Positions 38,270 through 47,264 of a stretch of DNA of 64,000 nt are shown here, piece after piece. The notes beneath the pieces were generated by a model that was not told the DNA's origin, made no database searches, and worked only from the letters and a program-made list of their open reading frames with translations. Made by a program: the position numbers and the translations under genes. The DNA is from Paraglaciecola sp. L3A3 (lineage in GTDB: Bacteria > Pseudomonadota > Gammaproteobacteria > Enterobacterales > Alteromonadaceae). The DNA lies in assembly GCF_009796765.1 (NCBI RefSeq), contig NZ_CP047023.1:5067501-5131500 (forward strand), read 5' to 3'. Within the stretch, counting starts at the first letter, position 1; every line of letters begins with the position of its first letter.

Positions 38270-39289
38270 ATGTCTAAGCTCATTTTATCTCTTGATGGAG
38301 GCGGAATTCGTGGTGCCGCTATCAGCCAATTCTTAACTCATGTAGAAAAACAGCTATCAACAAAACACCAGAAATCGTTACGAGACTGTACTGATTTTTA
38401 TGCAGGCACAAGTACAGGTGGCATTATAGCATTAGCTTTGGCCACTACAGATATGGCCATGGGCGATATCAATAATTTGTACAATTACAGCAATGCTAAA
38501 AAAATATTCGCCGACAATAAAGGTTGGTTTGAAGTAGACGGCATCAATGCTCCAAAATACGAAGCAAAAGGTAAAACCTCAATACTAAAAGATAGCTTGG
38601 GCACTGCTAAGCTCGGTGATGTAGCTGAAGGTAAACATATATTAGCAGTGGCTTACGGGGTAGAAAAACGTCGGCCTTATGTGTTTAAATCCACCAAAGC
38701 AGAATATCAAAATTTATTCTCTTACCAAATTGCCGATGCTTCTAGCGCGGCTCCAACTTATTTTCCTACTAAGGAATTACAGCTACCACCAGAAAAAGAC
38801 GAACACTGGTTAATAGACGGCGGCGTAATTGCCAACAACCCTACAATGTGTGCTTACGCGGAAGCTTGTCGCCTATGGCCCACCAGCGAGAAAAGAGTAT
38901 TATCTATAGGTACAGGATCCCATACTCGTAAAATTAATGGACCAGATTCACAAAAATGGGGGGCGGTACAATGGATGTTAAAAGGACAATTAATCGATTT
39001 ATTATCCGATGAAAAAGTAGTTGCTTATCAAGCCATTACCATCACACAACCGGGTAAATATATTAGAGTAAACGCCGAAATGCGTACCCAACCAGGTTTA
39101 CTTCAAGCGCCAGATGATGCCATGGACGATATCAGTAAAACCAATATAAAACACTTAAAGATGCTCGGCGATTTTTGGTTTAAACAATATGGAGATGCGG
39201 TGGTGGAGCTATTGAACAATAGCTATGAAGGCCCATCACTAGATAGAATTGATCCTGCAACAGGTACGCCGTTTATTTATACTCCATAA
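38270..39289 (+). CDS. Patatin-like phospholipase
   Basis: A 339-residue patatin-fold lipid acyl hydrolase. The oxyanion glycine motif LSLDGGGIRGAA is followed by the nucleophile serine in AGTSTGGIIALALA and the catalytic Asp in WLIDGGVIANNPT. There is no signal peptide, so it is probably cytoplasmic. The sequence resembles the CapV/patatin group, some of which are phage-defence effectors. No cyclase or other defence partner lies nearby and neighbours are housekeeping genes, so a lipid-metabolism role is the simpler reading. A GGAAG ribosome binding site precedes the ATG. Confidence 0.88.
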   Translation: MSKLILSLDGGGIRGAAISQFLTHVEKQLSTKHQKSLRDCTDFYAGTSTGGIIALALATTDMAMGDINNLYNYSNAKKIFADNKGWFEVDGINAPKYEAKGKTSILKDSLGTAKLGDVAEGKHILAVAYGVEKRRPYVFKSTKAEYQNLFSYQIADASSAAPTYFPTKELQLPPEKDEHWLIDGGVIANNPTMCAYAEACRLWPTSEKRVLSIGTGSHTRKINGPDSQKWGAVQWMLKGQLIDLLSDEKVVAYQAITITQPGKYIRVNAEMRTQPGLLQAPDDAMDDISKTNIKHLKMLGDFWFKQYGDAVVELLNNSYEGPSLDRIDPATGTPFIYTP

Positions 39290-39295
39290 ATAATC

Positions 39296-39333
39296 AGTAC
39301 AGCTAGACAAATATACATTTGTCTAGCTGTACT
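39296..39333. terminator. Perfect 17-bp hairpin between convergent genes
   Basis: AGTACAGCTAGACAAAT (39296-39312) pairs without mismatch to ATTTGTCTAGCTGTACT (39317-39333) around ATAC. It starts 6 bases after the patatin stop. There is no T-tract on either side, so it may act as an RNA 3'-end stabiliser or a factor-assisted terminator. Confidence 0.6.
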
Positions 39334-39409
39334 ACCTTACTTGTTATGCCAACCAATCGTAATATTTATCCACTGACTATACTTCCAATGTCTTTTGCAA
39401 AGTCTGTCA

Positions 39410-40372
39410 CTATCCTATGGGTGAAACAAAACCTTTAGGTTTGATTGCTAAAACAGAGCTATTTAATTGATTTAAAATAGTTTCAGCAGTATTGCCAATA
39501 ACAAGGCCGGCAATTCCTGTGCGAGCAATCGTGCCCATCACAACTAAGTCTGCTTCAATTTTTTGCGCAATTTTGGGTAATTCTTCACCCGCAACTCCTT
39601 TCACTATATGGGAGCGAAGGGACAAAAAATTAAAGGACTCATCCCCCAAAGTTTGTTTTAAACCATTAAGCAGTTTGTCCATTTTATATTGACTATTACG
39701 ATACTCAGATTCATATAGTTCTTTCTCGACTTTATCAGGCTCATCAACCCACAGACTAATAAACCCAGCGTCAGGCGCATTATAGGCATTGACCACATGC
39801 ATAGTCGAAAATTCAGCTAACGAAACTGCACAACCGAGATCGATTATCATATTATTCAGCTCATCGTTACAGCTCTCATCTTCTCCTGAATCAAAATCTA
39901 CAGCCGCCAATACCTGCTTATAATTGAGCTTTTCATCTTTTTTCATTAACCAAACAGGGCACGGGCAATTACGTAAAAGATGCATATCATCACTGGTAAT
40001 CAAACGATCTAACCAACTCACTTTGTCGACTTCTTTAACCAACATATCAAATTTTTCAGCCAACACTACGCGGATACTTTCGAGATATCGTTTACCGATT
40101 TTAATCTCTGCTTTAACGTTAACCTCTTTATCTAATTCGCTAATAAGCTGCTGCAAATTCTCTTGTTCTCGTGCTAAAGCAAATTTTTCAATTTCACCTT
40201 TAGAAACACCAATTTTAATGGCAGAAGATGGTAATGAAAGTTTTGGCAGCACCAGCAGTAATGTTAGATCTGCCTGGTTATTTTTAGCTAAAGAAACTGT
40301 ACGCAACAAAGAGGGCGACGGTTTATCAATATGATTGTTCATTACGTAAAGTACGTTCTTAAACCTTTTCAT
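39410..40372 (-). CDS. Tandem universal stress protein (UspE-like)
   Basis: A 320-residue protein made of two Usp domains (about 1-150 and 160-315). The second carries the ATP-type signature VMGTIARTGIAGLVIGNTAE. The first is degenerate around LLRNCPCPVWLMKK. The length and domain pairing match UspE-type proteins. It lies 19 bases after the CPA2 antiporter gene and is co-transcribed with it, suggesting it modulates or responds to ion stress; that link is inference. Confidence 0.85.
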   Translation of the reverse strand: MKRFKNVLYVMNNHIDKPSPSLLRTVSLAKNNQADLTLLLVLPKLSLPSSAIKIGVSKGEIEKFALAREQENLQQLISELDKEVNVKAEIKIGKRYLESIRVVLAEKFDMLVKEVDKVSWLDRLITSDDMHLLRNCPCPVWLMKKDEKLNYKQVLAAVDFDSGEDESCNDELNNMIIDLGCAVSLAEFSTMHVVNAYNAPDAGFISLWVDEPDKVEKELYESEYRNSQYKMDKLLNGLKQTLGDESFNFLSLRSHIVKGVAGEELPKIAQKIEADLVVMGTIARTGIAGLVIGNTAETILNQLNSSVLAIKPKGFVSPIG

Positions 40373-40391
40373 TTTGTGATCTCCTTATGAC

Positions 40392-42080
40392 CTATATACT
40401 TGATTGCACATCAAGACCTTCTAAAAGCATATTCGCCGCTCGATCTGCAGTATCCTGAAAGGGCTCTAAAATAAGCTCAACTCCAAGCAAGGTTAACTCT
40501 TCAGTGTCAACAGTACTTTGTGAAACCGCAGCAAGTTTACCTTTATAGCCAGCCGAACGGGTTAACTGAACCACGGTTCTTCGGGTATCCTCAGACGACA
40601 AACCAGTATGTAAGTGAGGAATAGTCGACACAGCCCAGTGAGCATGACCTAAAGGTAACTCAAGGATAAATTCAGCGTCGGTTGCATCGCCGTATTCACA
40701 ATCTAAACCTAAATAATTCCAATGTTTTATCGCCGACGGATTAAAATCAATGCCCAACACCTTGATGCCTTTTTCTTTGAGTTGCATCGCAATCGCTGTA
40801 CCAAGGCGTCCCAAACCAAATATAATCACTGGATAATGATCATCACTATGTTCATCAGAGGCTTTTTCTCGAGGCGCACCTGTACGCTCAAATAAACCAA
40901 GAACGGGCGCAAATATAGAATAGAGTTGATGTGAATAGGTAATCATATAGGTTGAAGCAGCAATGGTGATAATACCCACCAAAGTCACTAAGCCCAGTAT
41001 ATCTTGGGGTACGTGACCTAAACTGATGCCCATAGCGATAAATATTAACGAAAACTCACTTATTTGAGCAACCGTCAAACCAGCAAGAAACCCTGTTCTT
41101 TTTCCATAACCCATTAGCCCCATAATTAACATCACAATAAGTGGGTTACCAATAAGCACAAATAGCGAGAATATCATTGCCCCTGATAAATGTGCTCCGA
41201 GTAAAGATAAGTCTAATGTGGCCCCCAAAGCGATAAAGAAAAACAGCAATAAAAAATCACGTAAGGGGGCGAGCCTAGCAGCAATACTTTCTCGATAAGG
41301 GGTGGAAGCTAAAGAAACACCAGCTAACAAACCACCTACTTCCATACCTAAGCCGACTATGTCTCCTATGGCTGCAAATAGTGCTGCTTGAGCAATGGCA
41401 TAAATCACCAACAACTCAGGTGCTTTGGCTAGTTTTTCAGTAAGCGGGTTGGCAATGTAACGCACAAATACAATGACAAAACCTAATAAGGCCACGCCAG
41501 AAATAACAACCTGCCAAATTGACGAGTTTTTCGTTCCATGTTCAGCTCCTATGCCGATAGTTGCCAGTACAATCATAGCTAGCACCACTACAAGATCTTG
41601 CACAATCAAAAATCCTAGGGCAATTTGCCCGTGCAAAGATTCAATTTCACGTTTATCAGATAGCAGCTTAACAATAATGATGGTAGACGAAAAAGTAAGG
41701 GCGACTGAAACGTAAAGACTAGTAATATGTTCTAAGCCAATAGCCACACCAATGAAATAACCAAACAAAGAAGTAAAGGCAACTTGACCAAGACCAGTCA
41801 GAACAGACACGGTACCAATAGATTTAATTAATTTTACATCTAATTTGATACCTACAAGAAATAAAAGTACTGCTATACCTAATTCAGAAAGAAGTTTAAT
41901 TTGATCTTTGGATTGCACAATATCAAGCACCGAAGGCCCTGCAAGGAGTCCAACGGCGATAAAACTAACAATAAGGGGTTGCCTTAATAATAAGCCAATA
42001 AAGCCCATTAGTGCAGCTAACACTAAAAGTGCGGCTATTTCTGTAAATGAAGACTCTGTTATTAGCTCAATTAAATTCAT
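40392..42080 (-). CDS. CPA2-family K+/H+ antiporter with TrkA-N domain (Kef-like)
   Basis: A 562-residue membrane protein. Residues 1 to about 385 form the Na+/H+-exchanger-type core of about 12 helices (VGLLAGPSVLDIV, QIALGFLIVQDLVVVLAM with the ion-binding QD motif). Residues about 415-540 are a TrkA-N/RCK nucleotide-binding domain (VIIFGLGRLGTAIAMQLKEKG, EYGDATDAEF). Kef-like proteins exchange K+ for H+ and are gated by ligands at the RCK domain. The downstream Usp gene is in the same operon. Confidence 0.88.
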   Translation of the reverse strand: MNLIELITESSFTEIAALLVLAALMGFIGLLLRQPLIVSFIAVGLLAGPSVLDIVQSKDQIKLLSELGIAVLLFLVGIKLDVKLIKSIGTVSVLTGLGQVAFTSLFGYFIGVAIGLEHITSLYVSVALTFSSTIIIVKLLSDKREIESLHGQIALGFLIVQDLVVVLAMIVLATIGIGAEHGTKNSSIWQVVISGVALLGFVIVFVRYIANPLTEKLAKAPELLVIYAIAQAALFAAIGDIVGLGMEVGGLLAGVSLASTPYRESIAARLAPLRDFLLLFFFIALGATLDLSLLGAHLSGAMIFSLFVLIGNPLIVMLIMGLMGYGKRTGFLAGLTVAQISEFSLIFIAMGISLGHVPQDILGLVTLVGIITIAASTYMITYSHQLYSIFAPVLGLFERTGAPREKASDEHSDDHYPVIIFGLGRLGTAIAMQLKEKGIKVLGIDFNPSAIKHWNYLGLDCEYGDATDAEFILELPLGHAHWAVSTIPHLHTGLSSEDTRRTVVQLTRSAGYKGKLAAVSQSTVDTEELTLLGVELILEPFQDTADRAANMLLEGLDVQSSI

Positions 42081-42289
42081 TGTGTCACTCCTATCCTTTG
42101 AACAGACAATGCGGTTAATACTTCACTATGCCAATCACTTTACTCAGTGACCATTCAACCATACAACCATACAATTGAGGAATTACAGGGTAATAAAAAC
42201 ACACTCGAATACAATGAAAACAAGCTCAATATATATAAATAACAAGATGAAATTCAGAATTGAACTTTATTTTACTGACAAGCTTCTGT

Positions 42290-43174
42290 TTATATTGAAG
42301 TTAAGCTTAGGGCATCACGTAACCAGTTGCCTGCCTGTCCAAGGCGTTCACTTGAGGACCAGACTAAATCTACGCCCACTGTCCATTCGGTATGCGGGTA
42401 TGAAGACAGCTGCAATTCTGTGACTTGCTCTTGTAACTGTAAATCAACAATCAATTGTTTAGGCACTGTGGCCCAACCCATACCTGCACATAGCATATTC
42501 ATCAACGCCAAATAACTTTCCATTCTCCATTGATTCGTCCCGTTCAGATATTCACTGGTGGGCAGCTTATCTTGCAAAGGTAAATATACTAATTGTCTAT
42601 GCTGACTAAGCTGATCAAAATTCACTTGTTCTAATTGTGCTAAAGGGTGATTTCGTTGCACTACATTAGTAAAAACTATATTACCTAGTCTTTTAAATTG
42701 GATATTTTTAGGATAGTGAGTACCTGCACACATAATACCCAGTGAAGCATCGCCTTTTTCGATAAGTTGTTGAATATACTGCGACGAGGGATGCAGAATG
42801 TTTAAGTCAACAAAAGGAAATGTATCAGCAAACCCTGCTAAATTATGATTCAACAATTGAAAAGGAATAGTGTCATCGATAGCGATGGTTAGCTGGCTTT
42901 CCAGTTCAGCCGCTAAGCTATTGGCTCGGTTCTCCATGGACGAACATTGATGCAAAATAGCCTCGGCATCTCGAAGCAAAGATTCTCCATGAGCAGTCAG
43001 CACTGGATAGCGGCCACTGCGATCAAATAAACTCACAGCCAAGTCAATCTCTAAATTAGCCACAGCAATACTTAAAGCAGATTGAGATTTACCCAATTTA
43101 CGAGCCGCAGCAGAAAAGGATTTTTCATTGGCTACCGCACAAAAAGCAGCTAATTGTTCCAGAGATAGACGCAT
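42290..43174 (-). CDS. LysR-type regulator of the nucleobase operon
   Basis: A 294-residue LysR regulator with a typical N-terminal helix-turn-helix (FSAAARKLGKSQSALSIAVANLE) and an effector domain. Divergent from the permease-amidohydrolase-MFS-nucleosidase operon 90 bp away, so it very likely controls it. The effector is unknown; a nucleobase or nucleoside is plausible. Confidence 0.85.
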   Translation of the reverse strand: MRLSLEQLAAFCAVANEKSFSAAARKLGKSQSALSIAVANLEIDLAVSLFDRSGRYPVLTAHGESLLRDAEAILHQCSSMENRANSLAAELESQLTIAIDDTIPFQLLNHNLAGFADTFPFVDLNILHPSSQYIQQLIEKGDASLGIMCAGTHYPKNIQFKRLGNIVFTNVVQRNHPLAQLEQVNFDQLSQHRQLVYLPLQDKLPTSEYLNGTNQWRMESYLALMNMLCAGMGWATVPKQLIVDLQLQEQVTELQLSSYPHTEWTVGVDLVWSSSERLGQAGNWLRDALSLTSI

Positions 43175-43188
43175 TACGATTCAGAACT

Positions 43189-43203
43189 ATTAAAATTTTT
43201 AAT
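43189..43203. promoter_or_regulatory. Candidate LysR operator
   Basis: ATTAAAATTTTTAAT, a near-perfect 15-bp palindrome with the T-N11-A geometry, lies 15 bases from the lysR start in the divergent intergenic region. Assigned from symmetry and position only. Confidence 0.4.
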
Positions 43204-43264
43204 ACTTCCCATTTTGCACACTATTTGCATCGGAGTAAATTAGTCTTATTGCCTAGCTTATAAA

Positions 43265-44641
43265 GTGAATTTTATGTCTGATGTTGACGTAACAACAAAA
43301 AGCATGGGCATTCATCCTGTTGACCAACGTTTGCCTCTTGCGCCTACCATGTTACTTGGCTTGCAACATGTTTTAGTGATGTACTCAGCCTGTATTATTG
43401 TGCCCTTAATCTTGGGGGCTGCTCTTAACCTACCTAAAGAAACCTTGTCGTTAATTATTAACGCCGATTTATTTGCCGCAGGTTTAGCCACCTTAGTGCA
43501 ATGTTTTGGTAATCGGTACTTTGGTATTCGTTTGCCTATAATGATGGGCGTCACTTTTACCTCTATCGCCCCTATGATTGCTATCGGCATGAACCCAGAA
43601 CTTGGCCTGCCGGGTATTTACGGTGCGATCATAGTTTCGGGCATTTTGGGTATTCTATTTGCACCACTTATGGGCAGGTTACTTAGGTTTTTTCCACCTG
43701 TAGTGACAGGCTCAGTGTTATTAGTGATTGGCATTAGTCTAATGAAAGTCGCCATTGAATGGTCGGCTGGTGGCAGTGCTACTTTAGCGGATGGTTCACC
43801 AAATCCCGATTTTGGTAAACCTATTTACTTATTGGTTAGTTTACTCCAGCTCAGCTTAATCCTACTTATCAACCGTTTTGCCAAAGGCTTTTTAAGTAAT
43901 GTATCTGTACTGATTGCCATGCTCGCCGGCTTTGTTGCCGCCTGGTTATTAGGAGACGTATCTGTTGATGGCATTCAGCAAGAGTCTTGGTTTGCGGTAA
44001 TCAAACCTTTAAGTCTGGGCATGCCTACCTTTGACTTTTTTGCGATATGTTCCATGTCATTAGTGATGTTAGTGACTATGGTTGAGTCAACGGGTATGTT
44101 TTTGGCACTAGGTAAACTGGTCGACAAAGAAGTCGATCAAAAACAACTAGTGAGGGGCTTACGTTCAGACGGACTGGGCACCTTATTAGGCGGCTTGTTT
44201 AATGCATTCCCTTATACATCCTTTTCGCAAAATATTGGTTTGGTCACTATCAGCGGGGTGAAAAGTCGTTATGTCGCCGCCGCCGGAGCCTTTATTTTAA
44301 TTGCCCTTGGTTGTTTTCCTAAGATGGCATTTATTATCGCCTCGATTCCTCAATACGCATTAGGTGCAGCCGCTATGGTGATGTTTGGCACAGTAGCATT
44401 AATGGGGGTACGTATTTTAAGTGATGTAGATTTTACTCATTCTCGCTCAAATTTATTGGTGGTATCTGCCAGTTTAGGAATTGGTCTGATCCCCATGATA
44501 GCCCCCACTTATTTTCAACACTTACCACAGTGGAGCCATATCTTTACTGACAGTGGCATCATCTTAAGTGTTTGCACCGCCATTTTACTTAATGCCATTT
44601 TTAATAACGCCCCTGAACAAACAAAGGTTCATCAATCATGA
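43265..44641 (+). CDS. NCS2 nucleobase permease (xanthine/urate/uracil type)
   Basis: A 458-residue nucleobase:cation symporter with about 14 membrane segments. Features are GLQHVLVMYSACIIVPLILG at the start, FFPPVVTGSVLLVIGISLM in the middle, and FPYTSFSQNIGLVTISGVKSR (the QN signature). The pattern is closer to the xanthine/urate branch than to UraA. First gene of a four-gene operon; its stop overlaps the start of the amidohydrolase (ATGA). The start at 43265 gives an N-terminus that fits, but the next in-frame ATG (codon 4) is equally possible. Confidence 0.88.
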   Translation: MNFMSDVDVTTKSMGIHPVDQRLPLAPTMLLGLQHVLVMYSACIIVPLILGAALNLPKETLSLIINADLFAAGLATLVQCFGNRYFGIRLPIMMGVTFTSIAPMIAIGMNPELGLPGIYGAIIVSGILGILFAPLMGRLLRFFPPVVTGSVLLVIGISLMKVAIEWSAGGSATLADGSPNPDFGKPIYLLVSLLQLSLILLINRFAKGFLSNVSVLIAMLAGFVAAWLLGDVSVDGIQQESWFAVIKPLSLGMPTFDFFAICSMSLVMLVTMVESTGMFLALGKLVDKEVDQKQLVRGLRSDGLGTLLGGLFNAFPYTSFSQNIGLVTISGVKSRYVAAAGAFILIALGCFPKMAFIIASIPQYALGAAAMVMFGTVALMGVRILSDVDFTHSRSNLLVVSASLGIGLIPMIAPTYFQHLPQWSHIFTDSGIILSVCTAILLNAIFNNAPEQTKVHQS

Positions 44642-46011
44642 CAGCAACCCTTTATCAAGCAGATTATATTGTCACTATGGACAGTAATAACACCATCATC
44701 AAAGAGGGGGCTGTGTTAGTTGAGCATGGCAAAATACAACAAATAGGCAAAGCCAGTGAGTTACTTGCTGAGCATGCCCATCTGCCAGTCAAAACCTTGG
44801 TAAAAAGTATCCTCATGCCTGGACTTATCAATACTCACTGCCACTCAGGTATGTTACGTGGCACAGCCGAAGGCCTACCTGTGTGGGATTGGTTACAGCA
44901 ATATATTGATCCAATGCATCGAGTATTAACCCCAGAAGACGCCAGTTTGTCTTCATGGTTATGTTATGCAGAAGCCCTGCTGTCTGGCACCACTTGTATT
45001 GTTGATATGTGGCGTCATATGGAAGGCAGCGCTGAAGCGGCCAAGCAACTCGGCATTAGAGCTTGTTTAGTACCTTACGTAGCTGAACACCCAGAGCACA
45101 ATTATTTTGAAACCCTAGACAGTAATGAAGCCTTAATTAATAGCTGGCATCAACAAGCCGATGGCCGAATTCAAGTATGGGTGGGCCTTGAACACTTATT
45201 TTATGCAGTACCTAAAGCCTTAACTCGCATTGGCGATTTATGCCGTGATTATCAAGTGGGTTTTCATACCCATAGCAACGAAAGCCGTTTCGATGTTGAA
45301 CAAACCCTAGAGCGATATCAAATCAGGCCAATCCAAGCCTTAGAAAAATTTGGTTTACTGAATGCACCTAAAACCCTATTAGCCCACTGTGTATGGGCCG
45401 ACAACAGTGAAATAGCCCTAATGGCCCAGCGCAATATTGGGGTTGCCCATAATCCCATTAGCAATATGAAATTAGCCTCTGGGGCAGCGCCCATAGTCAA
45501 GATGTTAAAAGCAGGTGTGGCAGTTGGTTTAGGTACAGATGGCGAAAAAGAAAACAATAATTTAGATATGTTTGAAGAAATGAAAGTCTCATCTTTATTA
45601 GCTAAATTTTCCAGTTTAGATGCCGCCGCTCTTGACGCTTGGGATATATGCCGCATGGCAACAATAGGTGGTGCACAAGCCCTAGGTTTAGAGCAAATAA
45701 CTGGCTCATTAGAAGTAGGAAAATCAGCTGACATGATTGCCATTCGCCATGATACACCCCGTATGACACCCATGATTGATCAAGGGCCGCTGATGAACAT
45801 TCATTATAATTTGGTGCACGCCGTACAGGGCCAAGATGTCGATATGACTATGGTGGCCGGTAAGATTTTAGTCGAAAAGGGCAAGTTACTCGAGCACGAT
45901 ATGCAAAACTTAATCGACCAAGTAAATCTCGCGGCTCCCGCTTTATTTGCACGGCGCCAGCAATGGTTGGAACAGTCAAAGGGTGGAGTCAACGCACTCT
46001 ATCAACCTTAA
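44638..46011 (+). CDS. Amidohydrolase of the TRZ/ATZ aminohydrolase family
   Basis: A 457-residue metal-dependent hydrolase. The metal motif HXH is H67-C-H69 in PGLINTHCHSGML. Further ligands lie in GFHTHSNES and LLAHCVWADNSEI, the HNPISNMKLASG motif follows, and the catalytic/metal Asp is in GLGTDGEKENNN. The family deaminates or dechlorinates ring compounds (S-adenosylhomocysteine, guanine, triazines). Position between a nucleobase permease and a nucleoside hydrolase points to deamination of a purine- or pyrimidine-like ring. The exact substrate is not determinable. Confidence 0.82.
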   Translation: MTATLYQADYIVTMDSNNTIIKEGAVLVEHGKIQQIGKASELLAEHAHLPVKTLVKSILMPGLINTHCHSGMLRGTAEGLPVWDWLQQYIDPMHRVLTPEDASLSSWLCYAEALLSGTTCIVDMWRHMEGSAEAAKQLGIRACLVPYVAEHPEHNYFETLDSNEALINSWHQQADGRIQVWVGLEHLFYAVPKALTRIGDLCRDYQVGFHTHSNESRFDVEQTLERYQIRPIQALEKFGLLNAPKTLLAHCVWADNSEIALMAQRNIGVAHNPISNMKLASGAAPIVKMLKAGVAVGLGTDGEKENNNLDMFEEMKVSSLLAKFSSLDAAALDAWDICRMATIGGAQALGLEQITGSLEVGKSADMIAIRHDTPRMTPMIDQGPLMNIHYNLVHAVQGQDVDMTMVAGKILVEKGKLLEHDMQNLIDQVNLAAPALFARRQQWLEQSKGGVNALYQP

Positions 46012-46043
46012 GCGGTGAGTTAACACAATGGGAATAGACCAGA

Positions 46044-47249
46044 ATGAATAAAGTATTTTTAACCATAGTCGCATTTATGACTTATATGGTGATGTCGGGA
46101 CTGATGACCCAAATAGGTGTGTTGATATCGCCTATGGCAACTTATCTTGATATCCCTGTTACCACTGCGGCATCTATGTTTTCACTACTTACGGGCGGGA
46201 CTTTTGCTGGCACTTTCGTCGCTATGTGGGTTTATAGCCGTTTTCCTATTAAGCACATTTTTCAATGTAATTACCTAACATTTTTACTGTTACTAATTTT
46301 TCTCGTAATGCTAGATATCCGAGTGCAATGGGTGGTGTCGGTTTATCTATTTACCCTTGGAATATGTTGTGGAGTAGGGCTAGCTGGGGGGGCAGTATTA
46401 ATTGCAAAATTGTATGACGAGCAAAAACGGGCTTCGGCTTTTTTAGCCACAGATTGCTCATTTAGTTTAGCGGGATTTATGTTTCCATCACTGGCAATTG
46501 CATTATTAGCGGCCAATCACCAGTGGACTATCGGTTATGGTGCAGTAGGGGGATTAGCCCTATTAATATTGTTAGCAACTTTTACTTTAGCCTTTCCAGA
46601 AAACCGCGAAGTGGCAAAACCTAAAGAGTTAGCAGGAATCGCAAGTGCAAGCACGACTAAAATATGGACACCCCGAGTCTTCATTATTGCCTTAGCTTTA
46701 TGTTGTTACCTGACAACCCAAACCACCTTTCTAACTTGGGCACCTAACTACTTGCAACAAGCGTTAGATTTAGATGCCAGTCAAGCTGCAGCAGCCGTAG
46801 GTAACTATTGGGGACCTTCAGTATTCGGCCTATTAACAGTGACATTATTAGTGATGAAAATACCCACTAGGCCTTTACTAGTGACAGTCATCATTATCGC
46901 CGTCATTCTGTCTATTTTGCTGTACACCTCCCAAGATCCACAATGGTTCTTAACAGTGACTCTGGCATTAGGCTTTATGACGTCTTGTATCTTCAAACTA
47001 GGGATTTCAGTAGGCTCGCAACAAATCCAAAATGCACCACCCATTTTAGTCACCTTTTTACTTTGTTCTGCGACTGTCGGTAGCACCATAGCTCCAGCGT
47101 TATCTGCTTTAGTAGTATCAATATTTGGTGTAAGTAGCGCCATGTTAATGACCGTTATTGGTTTTGTATTAGTCGGTTTGTTAGTGGCCACCTGTTTGCT
47201 GCTAGAAAAAAGAGCAAGCACAATATCCCTAACAAAAGCAGAAATTTAA
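46044..47249 (+). CDS. MFS transporter, TsgA-like
   Basis: A 401-residue, 12-helix carrier. The loop between helices 4 and 5 (LIAKLYDEQKRASAFLATD) followed by CSFSLAGFMFPS resembles TsgA-type MFS proteins, whose substrate is not established. Within the operon it follows the amidohydrolase by 32 bases and precedes the nucleosidase by 15. It is a second transporter for the pathway, perhaps for the nucleoside or the product. Confidence 0.78.
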   Translation: MNKVFLTIVAFMTYMVMSGLMTQIGVLISPMATYLDIPVTTAASMFSLLTGGTFAGTFVAMWVYSRFPIKHIFQCNYLTFLLLLIFLVMLDIRVQWVVSVYLFTLGICCGVGLAGGAVLIAKLYDEQKRASAFLATDCSFSLAGFMFPSLAIALLAANHQWTIGYGAVGGLALLILLATFTLAFPENREVAKPKELAGIASASTTKIWTPRVFIIALALCCYLTTQTTFLTWAPNYLQQALDLDASQAAAAVGNYWGPSVFGLLTVTLLVMKIPTRPLLVTVIIIAVILSILLYTSQDPQWFLTVTLALGFMTSCIFKLGISVGSQQIQNAPPILVTFLLCSATVGSTIAPALSALVVSIFGVSSAMLMTVIGFVLVGLLVATCLLLEKRASTISLTKAEI

Positions 47250-47264
47250 ATAAGGCAATTCAGC

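Noticed and set aside
38270..39289. Patatin-like protein as a CBASS (CapV) defence effector
   Set aside because: The lipase motifs fit CapV, but no CD-NTase, Cap2/Cap3 or other defence gene is adjacent. The neighbours are plsB and a stress protein.
45318..45773. 151-residue open frame antisense to the amidohydrolase
   Set aside because: A shadow of a conserved enzyme gene; no independent start signal or family similarity.
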